Source: Apiotrichum sp. Y4204 (Eukaryota > Basidiomycota > Tremellomycetes > Trichosporonales > Trichosporonaceae). Taken from it: a stretch of DNA of 64,000 nucleotides. Shown in pieces: positions 1 through 9,774 of this stretch; position 1 is the stretch's first letter, and the number at the start of each line of letters is the position of its first letter. Below the pieces are notes generated by a model that made no database searches, was not told the DNA's origin, and saw only the letters and a program-made list of their open reading frames with translations. The DNA lies in assembly GCA_025531455.1 (NCBI GenBank), contig JAMYHL010000033.1, positions 372,001 to 436,000 of the forward strand, in the 5' to 3' direction. The translations under genes and the position numbers were made by a program.

Positions 1-1
1 G

Positions 2-919
2 CCCGTGGCTGCTGCGCAGCGCGCTGAAACCGATGCTGAGAAGGAGCTCCTCGACGCATGGCGCGGGCAGGTGGATCACGGGCCGCTGTGTGGGCCCCTC
101 GGCGGGGCGGGGACCCTCGAACAGCGCATGCTCGCGGCTGAGCGGGACCGGAGGCCGAAGAGCGCCCCCGTGACTGCTGCTTCTCCGTCACACGTTGAAC
201 GACGCATGGTGGCGGCCGAGCGGGAAGGGAAACCGGAGAGCGTACCGGAGACTCCCGTTCCCCCGCCGAAGAATGAACCTCAGACGCCCGTCCCCACCTC
301 CGAGCCGCTACGCATCCTTGTGATCGGCGACCGCCTCTTCACAGACAGTCTGCAGGCACGCGAGCTCGACGCCCCGCTCGCAGCCTCCCCTTCCCCGGCA
401 ACACTCATGATTCAGACAACGGACCTTCCGCAGCCGAACGATCTCCGGCTAATGCGCCGTTTCGAGACCTGGCTCTCGGGCGGCGGGCTCGCGCACGGCG
501 GCCACGCAGGCGGCGTAGACTGGAGCCAGTACGCCATCATCCCTCCGCCACCACCGCCGCCGCCGAGGTGGATCGACGTGCAGCTCGCCCGCCTGAATCC
601 CGTTACGGCGCTGGATGACGGCGGCCCCGCGATCACGTGGGACCCTCGGAGCTGGCGCCCGCGTCCCGTCGCAGCGGCGATCCTCTCCGCGCTCGGGACG
701 GCAACGGCGTTTGTCTCGCGCCACTTTGCGCGGGCTGTGAAAATCGCAAGTGTTTGGGGGTGGAGGAGTATGCGGGAATGGAGCAGTCGGCAGTGGGCAG
801 CCTTCAAGGTGCACCGCGCCGCGAGGGCCGAGGAGCGCCAGCGGCTTAGGGTCGAGCGCGAGGCGCAGGAGGAGAAGGAGGCTGTCCACGGGGCGGTGGA
901 CAAGGTCAAGTCGGCGTAG
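2..919 (+). CDS. C-terminal part of a HAD-like phosphatase (Gep4-like?), truncated by the window edge
   Basis: The frame is open from the first bases of the window, so the true start lies upstream; the last ~305 codons are visible and end at TAG 917-919. The segment LRILVIGDRLFTD (about residues 102-114 of the visible part) resembles the late HAD motif of fungal mitochondrial phosphatidylglycerophosphatases (Gep4 type, cardiolipin synthesis), followed by TTDLPQP and a leucine/arginine-rich helix. Before it is a low-complexity stretch with two similar RM(L/V)AAER repeats; after it come an eight-proline run, a weakly hydrophobic segment (VAAAILSALGTATAFV) and a charged Glu/Arg tail. The N-terminal catalytic DxDxT motif would be outside the window, so the assignment rests on one motif. 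No intron is needed in the visible part. Confidence 0.55.
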   Translation, partial: PVAAAQRAETDAEKELLDAWRGQVDHGPLCGPLGGAGTLEQRMLAAERDRRPKSAPVTAASPSHVERRMVAAEREGKPESVPETPVPPPKNEPQTPVPTSEPLRILVIGDRLFTDSLQARELDAPLAASPSPATLMIQTTDLPQPNDLRLMRRFETWLSGGGLAHGGHAGGVDWSQYAIIPPPPPPPPRWIDVQLARLNPVTALDDGGPAITWDPRSWRPRPVAAAILSALGTATAFVSRHFARAVKIASVWGWRSMREWSSRQWAAFKVHRAARAEERQRLRVEREAQEEKEAVHGAVDKVKSA

Positions 920-1218
920 CATGCATCTACATCCATCTGATCATCCGAGGAGAGGCACGAGTGACACGGAGAATGGGGCTTTTGTCACCAATGGAAGATG
1001 AATGATGACGCAATACTGAGGAACATCCCCATGCGCCCACTCACGCAGTAGCGGTTTCCTCTGTTCCTAAATGCCTGCTCGCATATGCATTCATACGCGC
1101 AGTTCCACGTACCCGAGGACGCATGCATATGCACGCGCAGCGATGCCTCAGCATGCTCAGCGCCGCAGAACACCCCGCTCTGCACATTACATTCCGCGCA
1201 AAAAGCCGCAACTAAGTC

Positions 1219-1301
1219 TACCGTGGGCGTGATTTGAACACGCGATGGGTTTCCCCGTCGGATCTTAAGGCCGATTGCTTAAACCGCTTGCATACCACGG
1301 T
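1219..1301 (-). tRNA. tRNA-Leu(TAA)
   Basis: Read on the minus strand, acceptor ACCGTGG (1301-1295) pairs perfectly with CCACGGT (1226-1220), discriminator A at 1219. D stem TGC/GCA encloses GGTTTAA; the anticodon loop is CTTAAGA, giving anticodon TAA. A long class-II variable arm (GACGGG..CCCATC) and the T arm GCGTG-TTCAAAT-CACGC follow. The long variable arm and anticodon agree on leucine. No intron. The base pair next to the loop (C31-T39) does not pair, otherwise the fold is clean. Confidence 0.93.
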
Positions 1302-1476
1302 GCCTCTTAACCGCTGTGCGACGACACGAAGTCACGAATCGTCGCGCGCCGGGTATGGCACAGATGAGAATCGTTCCCGGAAACGGCATGTACGACAAAA
1401 CGCCTGTCGTCCATGCATACCGGCCGCATCCTCACTCCCAGGACCCACAGCTTCCCCTTCTCGCCCAAGTACCCCA

Positions 1477-2543
1477 CTATGCGTCCTCAAACTGTGTTCC
1501 CAAACGCGCCTCGAGCGCCGCGACCCGCGCCCGCTCCCCGGCCAGCATCCCCTCGAGCTGGGCAACTCTCCTACGCGCAGCGGCCAGCTGCGCACCCTCG
1601 TCCACGTCCTCCCACCCACTGGGCGGGGGCACGCCCGCCCAGTCGACGCGCGCGAGGAACGCCGTGACTGCGTCCACCTCGTCGTCTTCGTCCGCTTCGT
1701 CTTCGTCCGCTTCGTCCGCTTCGTCTCGGTCGTGCTCTTCGACATGTCCGAGGGGCTAGGCGTCAGCCCCGACCCGTGCATCAAGTCTAGTACGGCGCGA
1801 AACGCGCCCCTGGTCCCCCGCCAGAATGAAAGTCGCTCCTCACCCGTCCGCCGCCCTCGTCTGCGTCTTCGAACGCGTCGTCGTCGTCATCATCGTCATC
1901 GAGTCCAAAGAAATTGGCCGGTTCGCCCGAAGGAAGCAGGCTGTCGTGCAGTGCCGAACACGAGGAGAGCGCGACGAATAGCGATTCCACTAAGAGTCAA
2001 AAAAACAATCTTTAAGAGGCTTACATTTCTCCTGAGGGACAAAGATCCGCATCTCGCTCAGCGTCGCGTACTCCTCCTCCTCGTCCTCGTCTGCGCCGCC
2101 CTCGTCAATCTGGCAGTAAATGTGGGCCGGGCGCGCGCCGGCAGGCGTGAGCGCATGCAGCGTTAGCGCGGGGAAGCGCAGCGTCCATCCCGTCAGTCCC
2201 GAGGGGAGGAAGGTGACTGCCCTGGGGTGTGAGACCGAGAGAAACAAGCGGTAACAGAAAAATGCACTCACTCCTCAGTAACGTATAGTCTTCCGGGGAC
2301 ACGGGCCGTCGACGGCGCGTCTCCCTCCGCGGCGCCGTTTGCGATTCCCGCCTCGGCGGCGGGCCAATGCGTCCAGTTCGGACTGGCAATCTCGACCGCG
2401 GCGTCGTCCTCCCACCGCAGGATTGGCGGGATGTCCGAGAAGCTTGCGGGCGTGCGTGACGTGAGCTCCGCGTGCGCTTCTGGCGAGATGCTCGGCGGGG
2501 GCGCTGTCGTAGGTGTTAGCATTGTGGAATGGGTGGTTGACAT
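1477..2543 (-). CDS. pICln (methylosome / chloride conductance regulator homologue)
   Basis: Four exons on the minus strand: 2543-2272, 2221-2025, 1989-1844 and 1755-1477, giving 297 residues in frame. pICln is the Sm-protein chaperone of the methylosome that hands Sm proteins to snRNP assembly. The pleckstrin-like fold is recognisable from GRLYVTEE (end of exon 1), joined to FLPSGLTGWTLRFPALTLHAL, an acidic DEDEEEE insert, then EMRIFVPQEK joined to LESLFVALSSCSALH. This follows the family order TLYIAES / FSLEYPTISLHAL / EIRFVPSD / LEAMFTAMCECQALH. The C-terminus is very acidic (Asp8 run and DEADEDE repeats) and ends in a short coiled coil. Introns are 50, 35 and 88 nt; the last begins GTGAGG and ends GACGCCTAG. 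The start ATG at 2543 is the first one giving a compact N-terminus; ATG 2522 is an alternative. Confidence 0.88.
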
Positions 2544-2849
2544 TGGAGAGTGGCGACGCGTCTCGTGTTGTTTCTGTCGTGTTCTCGCACCGGACATTCG
2601 ACATTCCTGGATGGAAATTTTGGTCCCGCTTCGAGCCACAAAGGATACTCGAGAGATCAGAAAACTGCCAGAATATCACTGCTGCTCACTCTGTTCATGT
2701 CAACTTATGCTACAAGATGCATGGCTGCATGCACTACGACAACCATCTACTCCGTCTAGGGGTGCAGATCTACTACTAATGTATGCTGGGCGCGCGCGAG
2801 AATATAGAATAAAAGGTCTCGGCGGCACCCGCGAGGACTACGACAACGC

Positions 2850-4301
2850 TTACTGGCCGCACTTCCAGTGGCAGATGTCACCATCAACAACCTCGTACGG
2901 CTTGCCCTGTTGGCGGAGCTTGCCGGCGGCCTTGACAGCGCTTTCCGAGCCGTTCTCCTTGAGGTCCTCGTACGACATGATTTCACCACAGACAAACTTC
3001 TGCTCAAAGTCCGAGTGGATGACACCGGCGGCGGCGGGCGCCTTGGTACCCTTGCGGATGGTCCAGGCACGCACCTCCTGCGGTCCACAGGTGAAGTAGC
3101 GGATGAGGTCGAGCGAGGCGTAGCCCGAGGTGGTGATGCGGCCAAGAGCCGAGGGCGACTTCTTGCCGAGGCCGAGGGTCTCGCCCTCCTCAGCCTGCTC
3201 CTCTTCGGACATGTTCACAAGACGCTCTTCAAGGGCGACCGAGAAGGGGATGAGCTGGTCTCCGGGGTTGTTCTCGTCGATCCACGCCTTGATCTTCGGC
3301 AGCCACTTGTTCTTTTTCCTCACAAAGTCGCGCTCGGAGAGGTTGACAAGGTAGGTGATGGGCTTGGCGGTAAGGAGGGTAAGGCCGTTGATGACCTCAA
3401 CCTGGGGGTCAGCGATGTCCTCCATGAATGATAAAGTATTGAGTGACAAGAGGATTCAGATAGTACTAGCTTCTCATTTGTTTGTTCGGGCGTGACCCCG
3501 ACATCGACGAGCTGGGTTTATCGGCCGTATAGGCCTTTATCATCCGATAAAGGAGGAGGGGATATAGCGCTGGAAAACTCACCTCCTTGTTCGTCCAGGT
3601 GCCCTTGCGGACATCGCGGTTGTCCTCGGCGAGGACCTTGAGGACACGCTCGACGGTCGCCAGCTCCTCCTTCTTGGCCTTGTCGGCGAGCGAGACGTTG
3701 CCGCACGAGCGGACCTGCTTCCGGAGCTTCTCGATCTCCTTCTCAACCCACTCAATGTCCTTGAGGCGAAGCTCGGTGGAGATAATCTCCATGTCACGGA
3801 TAGGGTTCACGTCGCCCTCGACGTGGATAACCTCGGCGTCATCGAACGCACGCACGACCTGGAAGATACCGTCGACGGCACGAACGTTGGACAAGAACGC
3901 GTTACCGAGACCGGCACCGGTCGAGGCACCGGCGGTAAGACCGGCAATGTCGATACAGGTAAGGAAGGCGGGGATCTTGTTCGAGGGCTTGTACACGTCG
4001 ACGAGCCAGTCAAAGCGCTCGTCCGGCACAGGGATACGCGCCTCCTCGGGCTCAATGGTGGCATACGGGAAGTTGGCGGCCTTGCCGAGATCCGTCTTCG
4101 AGAGGGTGTTGAAGAACGACGACTTGCCGACGTTGGGGAGACCGACGATACCAATCTGAAAATGATTAGGAAACTGAAACAAAAAAGAAACGCCAGCACA
4201 GCTCGCGGCCCGAGCGCAGGTTGTAGACTCACCTTGAGGTTGTTTCCCGGACGGCCGAGAATGACCTTCTTCTCCTCGGCGGCCTTCTTCTTGGGCGGCA
4301 T
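2850..4301 (-). CDS. OLA1: Obg-like ATPase OLA1 / YchF
   Basis: Three exons (4301-4233, 4155-3583, 3401-2850) give 397 residues, the usual length of this family. OLA1/YchF is a TRAFAC P-loop ATPase bound to ribosomes and involved in translation and stress control. The sequence shows the N-terminal MPPKKK..GRPGNNLK, the P-loop GLPNVGKSSFFN, switch region NFPYATI, G3 DIAGLTAGAS.GAGLG, the NVR AVDGIFQVVR stretch, the helical coiled domain, NLSERDF, and the TGS-type C-terminus ending VVDGDICHWKCGQ. The intron between exons 2 and 3 is long (181 nt). The frame stays open upstream to ATG 4478, adding 59 residues that look like a mitochondrial presequence; I use the conserved MPPKKK start as default. 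pICln lies downstream on the same strand. Confidence 0.95.
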
Positions 4302-4865
4302 CTTCTTCTTAGCCTGGGCGGGCTGCGCGGGGTGGAACGAGCGGAAGGGGAGGGTGACAGCGACGGCCTGGCGAGGACGTGCGGGGGGAGCCGGGACGGA
4401 AACGGCTGCTAGTCTGGGGGGAGACGCAACAGTGAGAGAAGCTGTGCGGCGGCCGAGACTGGAGAGACGGGAGAGCATGCACTCGTGAAGGGGCGAGAGC
4501 AAGCTTTTTTTTGGGAGACTGGGAGAAAGAAAGAAAAGGAGAACGAGATCAGGAAATGACACTTCAACGTCGATGCCGATGGAAGGAAAGACTTTTTTTT
4601 CACCGTTTCTTCCGAAGCTTTTGGGTGCGACACGTCCCACCTTGAACGCTGGATTTCGTAAGCAAAGGGGAGGGGAGATTATTTTTTGCTCCATTCTTAA
4701 CCCTTTTATCCCAGAAGTCGACACATGGTGGCCCTGCTCGGGGATTGGGGCCCCGGATGCTGGAGGTCGAGTGACCAACATGACCCGAAGAACAATAGCA
4801 CAATAAACATAGCCAAGCTACTGTCCGAGTCTCTCCCTCCATCGATACCTCTTTCCCATCTCACA

Positions 4866-5776
4866 ATGGACCCCGCAACGCTGCACAAGGGCATACAGCT
4901 CGCCTTCAAGTGTGCGTACTCCCGGGAAGTCGTCACCGCACGGCCAGCTCTGGCTCCCACTGACGACAGCACGCGACCGCGCATACGCGCCGTACTCCAA
5001 ATTCCGGTAAGACACCCGCCCTCCCTCCCCCCCCTCTGAGCGTACCCTCACTCACACCAGGGTCGGCGCCGCGCTGCTCACCGCAGACGGCACGCTCGTG
5101 GGCGGATGTAACGTCGAGAACGCAAGCTACGGTGAGTGACTGCTCGAGCGGCGCTGGAACCACAGCGCGGGAAGCGGCGCGGCGCGCGCGGGTGAAATGG
5201 CTGCCTGGGGCTGCCTCTGGACCCAGCACCAGTAGTTTTCCCAGTCCGAGTCCGAGTCCAAGTCGCAGTCCGAGTCGCAGTCCGAGTCGCAGTTCGGGTC
5301 CGAGTCGCACTCAAGAGGCACGATCCACAACACCCACCGCGCCCCCAAGAAGCAAGCGCCCATCGCGATGTCGCTGACCGCAGGCGCCGGGATCTGCGCC
5401 GAGCGCACAGCGGTGACTAAAGCAATCGTGGGTTTTTATATTTATTCCCGCTTTTATCTCTCTCCTCTGACTCCAGTCTGAGGGCCACACACGCATCGTC
5501 GCTGCCGTGGTGGTCTCGGATGTGCCGGCACCGACGACGTCGCCGTGCGGAATCTGCCGCCAGGTGCTGCGCGAGTTTATGCCCCTCGAAGGGGTCGTGT
5601 ACGTCGTCTCGGCGGCGTACGAGACTGAGGGGCTTGCGGGGAGGGACGCGCCGCCCGAGTGGATTACTACCGGCAACGACAAGCGCAAGCTCGGCGTCGA
5701 CCCCGCCTATGTGCTTGCCCTTACGGTCGAGGAGCTCTTGCCTGTCAGCTTTGGGCCCGAGAACCTCGGCTTCTAG
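4866..5776 (+). CDS. CDD1: Cytidine deaminase
   Basis: Five exons: 4866-4911, 4970-5006, 5061-5131, 5384-5427, 5477-5776; 165 residues. The enzyme converts cytidine and deoxycytidine to uridine and deoxyuridine in pyrimidine salvage. Joined exons read SRDRAYAPYSKFRVGAALL, CNVENASYG, AGICAERTAV (zinc ligand Cys and catalytic Glu) and SPCGICRQVLREF (other two zinc Cys), all in canonical order. The length is slightly above the usual 130-150 because of an insert near the C-terminus (ETEGLAGRDAPPEWITTGND). Intron 3 is unusually long (252 nt) and carries a hexanucleotide repeat. The gene is divergent from OLA1, the starts being 565 bp apart. Confidence 0.95.
5243..5310 (+). repeat. Imperfect hexanucleotide tandem repeat in intron 3 of cytidine deaminase
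   Basis: About eleven units of AGTCCG/AGTCGC type fill 68 bp inside the 252-nt third intron. It probably explains why this intron is four to five times longer than its neighbours. Confidence 0.85.
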
Positions 5777-6844
5777 ATGCATAGTGTGGCATAGCTGCAG
5801 TTGGGCTTATCATGATACATGCTGCTCAGAGTACTATGACGCCGTGGTGGGACAGGATGGCGGCCGCACGTGTATCAACTGCGGCAGCAGAAAGAGTGTC
5901 TTGTCAGAGAGATGTGGCGTGGGCCGGCATGGCATGGATCTCGTTGGGATACAAGCAACCGCATTGGCAGTCGCGCACCATCACGCACGGCTCGCGAGCA
6001 CTCCCCGGACAAGCAAAGGACGGGATGACGGTCCGTGTGGGCACGGACCACACTCTGGGTTGAACGACTTGCACGACTTGCCTTCCCAGACTGCCGTTCC
6101 GTGTGTCGTGCCGCACTTGTCCAAGCTCCCCCAACATCTCCGGGTCGACCCGCTACGAGTGTAATGCTTAGCCGGTAATGGCACTTGGTATATCTCAGCG
6201 CGGTTCACGACTCAGAAGCATCTGTCAATATATCACTCGAGTCAGTAAACCGATCAGCTTACGATATGACACACGATCGCACACAAACACTCGCGACTGC
6301 CTCAGCTCAACCATTCTTTCGCTGCCAGCACGACTCCATTGGGCCGTGACCGTTCTATAGACAAGGTAGGTGGGTCGGATGCAAGGCTTATGGTGGTACA
6401 GAACGAGGGAACATAGCAGACGTCATGTGAGCCAGGCGCTAAGTGCTAGGTTGGGGGTAGATAGATAGGTAGGCGGTAGGTGATAGGAGAATGGAAGTGA
6501 AGTGGAACGTGCGATACCCAGCAACGACGATGTGTCTGGTACTGGCGCACTGGTGCTGGCGTGGCTCGGTTCTGCGTGTACGTGTAAAAAGAAAGGAAGT
6601 TCGTGCTCATAACACTGAGTCGCCCATGTCGTTACAGCCAAGACAGAAAAGGGAGGAAGAGGAAGCAGGAATGTGTAGAGAGGAGGAAGATCGAGAGAGG
6701 CGGGTCTGAGCAACGGGGTACTGACCCCTACTCAAGAGCACCGTATTAAATCAACGGATCAAGAGCGTGGATGGCATGGCGTATGGCGCAAGCGCTGCGT
6801 AAGGCGCGCAAGCGCATGGTAGTGGGGTTGCAAGAATGAAATGT
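5777..6844. other. Intergenic, no gene seen
   Basis: This stretch lies between the 3' ends of cytidine deaminase (plus) and the Rac gene (minus). ORFs are short and low-similarity, with no tRNA-like arms. It presumably holds both 3' untranslated regions. Confidence 0.6.
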
Positions 6845-7969
6845 TCACATGAGGACGCAGTTGGGTCCCGGCTTCTTGGGCTTGCCTGCACGGCGGTTGG
6901 GGTTGACTAACAAGTCAGCGGGATCCGCAGCAAAATGACACTTCTACTCACGAACAGTCCGGATGGCCTCGTCAAACACATTCTTCAGGTTCTGCTGCGT
7001 GAGAGCTGAGCACTCAAGGTACCGCGCGGCCTTGATGTCGTTTGCCAATGCGACGCCCTGCGCGTACTGAATCGGCGCCTGTCGCCTTTCACGCAGCTTC
7101 TCGTGCTGGGAGGCGTCCTCCCGGAGGTCGAGCTTGGTGCCCACGAGAATGATGGGCGTTCCGGGCGCTGCGGGAGTCAGTTTAGGCCAGTTTAGATCCA
7201 GCGCCAAAAGGGCTCACAATGGTGCTGAATCTCGGGCCACCACTTGGTCCGAATGTTCTCAAAGCTTGGGGGGGAGACAATGGAGAAGCAGAGGAGGAAG
7301 ACATCCGTCTGCGGGTACGAGAGAGGACGGAGACGGCTACAACGTTAGAATGCACTGCGGTGTAGATGGCGCGCTTATAACAAGCGTCAGCAGACCCACT
7401 CGTAGTCTTCCTGTGGAGTATTAGCATTTGAAGCAGTGTGGGGAGATATAGTTTTGACTCGCCACGTACCTGTCCAGCAGTGTCCCAGAGGCCAAGAGAA
7501 ACGGTCATGCCGTCAACGATCACTTGGGACGAGTAGTTGTCAAAGACGGTCGGGACATACTCGCCGGGAAATGCGTTGGTCGTATAGGAGATGAGAAGAC
7601 AGGTCTGTGAGTGTGAGCGGCAACAGCGTATGCGGTGGCGAGGGGGAAGGCGGGCGGGTCAGATCGACAACCACGCGTCTCCTTTTTCGCTGCGCGCTGC
7701 AGAGCAGATCCTCCCGTATCCAGTGGCAAAAGTCTTGGCTACTCACCTTGCCAACAGCACCGTCTCCAACAACGACACCTGAGAAGTCAGCAATGCTGTG
7801 TGGATGTGGAGCGCGATTGACGCGTCGGGTCGGACGGAACGCCCAGGCAAGGGCTTTGCGGCGGAAGCCAAGCACGACACGTGTCGCATTGCCCTCAATC
7901 GGCACCTGGCGGCGCTTCGTCGCGACGTCCTTGCTTACATTTGATGTTACGCCCGTTCATGCTGGCCAT
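6845..7969 (-). CDS. RAC1: Rac-family small GTPase
   Basis: Seven exons: 7969-7939, 7778-7747, 7604-7470, 7410-7400, 7336-7218, 7167-6952, 6906-6845; 201 residues. Rac GTPases control polarity, actin and NADPH-oxidase/PAK signalling at the plasma membrane. Visible: [20 protein letters not shown] (P-loop), effector loop [11 protein letters not shown], switch [30 protein letters not shown] (Rac-type rather than Cdc42 TQVDLR), ECSALTQ, a basic tail [12 protein letters not shown] and CaaX box CVLM. Exon 4 is only 11 nt and encodes EDY plus two bases of Asp; it is essential for the frame. The Rac-specific insert region (about residues 120-137) is divergent ([16 protein letters not shown]). The final CaaX Met is unusual for Rac and may favour farnesylation. 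Confidence 0.93.
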
Positions 7970-9420
7970 GATAGGACGGATGGGATGGAGAGGGGGTCAA
8001 GATGAATGCCGCGTGGAGGCAGGTGTGATGTGTGTTGGTGTGTGTGTGAGGGAGAGGGGAGCGCGGATGTGCTACCGTGTTTGAGGAACGCGGATTGCGG
8101 GGTGACGATTGGACGTCACTCAGAGGGTTGTCGTGAGCAGCGGCGAGGCGGGCTGGGCGCAGACAAGAATGGTACGAGCTGCGCGACGCGGAGAATGGAC
8201 TCGGACGCTGGGCGGGGGATTGATGGGGGAAATGCAAGTCTACGTCGTGCAATGCAAGGGGATGGGGATGTGGGTGATGATTGGTGAGATGGAATGGAGA
8301 GAGGAGAGTGGGGGGTGAGTGGTGAGTGTGCGTGTGGTGTCAAAATGCGTGACGTGGGAGAAGTGAAGAGGTCGAAGAGGCCGGTGGGGGGGAAGATGGG
8401 AAGCCGGAGTGACGGACGTGCCCTTTGCGCCTCGTCGCGCGAGGGGTGGATCGTGAGCGTGAATAGAGAGGTTGATGAGACTCGGATAGCTGGGGGACGC
8501 GACAAGAAACGACTCTGGACCGGCGACGGCGGCAAACGGAGGTGTGTCGAACGGCGAGCGCGGCGAGTCAAGGAGGGGGGGCGAGACGGGCGTAGTTGAT
8601 GCGCCGGACAGGAAGCGTACTAAGCTCGGACACGGAGGAACGAGAACGAGCAAATAGCGCAATACCAGAGGGAGGAGGAGGGGGAAGACAAAGTGGAGTA
8701 CGGAGGGGAAGACACAAAGTACGCGCACAGAGTGGAGTGGTATGTGCTGGCTAGTGATGGGGTGGGTGGTGCTGGCCGGTGTAGTGGCACTGGGTGGTGG
8801 TGGTGGTGGTGGTGGTGGTACGAGAGAAGGGAGAGGAGTGCGCGGGGAAGCGGAAGGGGGAAGGCGCAGTGGTCCACAAGGTACACAAGGCCCAAGGCCG
8901 GAGGGCAGAGGGGCGGGGGAGAGCTAGGGTGATGGAATGGGGGAGACACACTCTGACACGAGACAACCCACTAGGACAGGGGCCAGAGGGGGTCAGTGCG
9001 CGCGCGAGTGCAGGTAAGAGGAGACACCCAGGAGAGAGTATCTGGTCTAGCAAAACGAGGAGCGCGCGAGGAGGGGAAAGGAGGCTACGCTGGAGCAAGC
9101 TAGACCAGTTGGACGAGGGAATAGGTGACCAGGTGGCCACGGGTGCACATCTGGTGGAAGACTGTATGGTGCATATGGTGTAGAACATGCAGGATGAAGG
9201 ACCAAGCCCAACCCGAACCCGCCGAACGAGAGCCAAAAGTCCTCGGGCGAGGAGCAAGAGAGGGCCGAGAGGCCGGAGAGGGCGGGATGGGGCAACAAAG
9301 GGGGCGCGGGGCGGCCGGGGCGGCGACAAAGGGGGCTCAAAAAGGGGGGACAAAAGGGGTAAAAGGGCGCGGTGGCGTGGCGCTGTGTCCGACTTGGATT
9401 ATAGCTGTTAGTATGGCTAC
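7970..9420 (-). promoter_or_regulatory. Long pyrimidine-rich (minus strand) leader/promoter region of the Rac gene
   Basis: Read in the direction of the Rac gene, this region is strongly C/T-rich for about 1.4 kb (runs of CCTCC, TCTC and a CCA/ACC repeat). The apparent long ORFs are low-complexity Pro/Ser translations and not credible proteins. A long C/T-rich promoter or 5' UTR is typical for regulatory genes in related yeasts; whether it is transcribed cannot be told. Confidence 0.45.
8793..8819 (+). repeat. (GGT)9 microsatellite
   Basis: Nine uninterrupted GGT units lie within the pyrimidine/purine-polarised upstream region of the Rac gene. Confidence 0.95.
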
Positions 9421-9746
9421 TTGACATTGTAATAAGCTCTACTATTAACCCATCGTCTCAGTGTTACTAACACTATGAGCTTTTCTGTCTATGGCAATTA
9501 GGCTTTGGCTGCATGCAATTGTTAATGGAGCATATCGTGCATCATGCTATTGTCTGCATGGGTGCAGGGCAGGGCTACATGCAGGGCACGGTTGCAACAT
9601 GTGCACAGGGTATGCCCCGCGCCCAGCCTGCCCAGCCTGGTCAGTCCGGTCAACCCGGTCAGTCCGGTCGGCCGGGGCGCCGGGGGATGCAAAAGCCGGT
9701 TTGGCAGTACGGCCGGGAGACCGGGACATAGGGAATAAGGGAGCAT

Positions 9747-9774
9747 GGGACATGGGACATGGGACATGGGACAG
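9747..9774 (+). repeat. GGGACAT heptamer tandem repeat
   Basis: Four consecutive copies of GGGACAT, the last ending in G instead of T. Confidence 0.95.

Noticed and set aside
1234..2166. 310-codon plus-strand ORF
   Set aside because: It is antisense to the spliced pICln gene, which has conserved motifs and a consistent intron structure.
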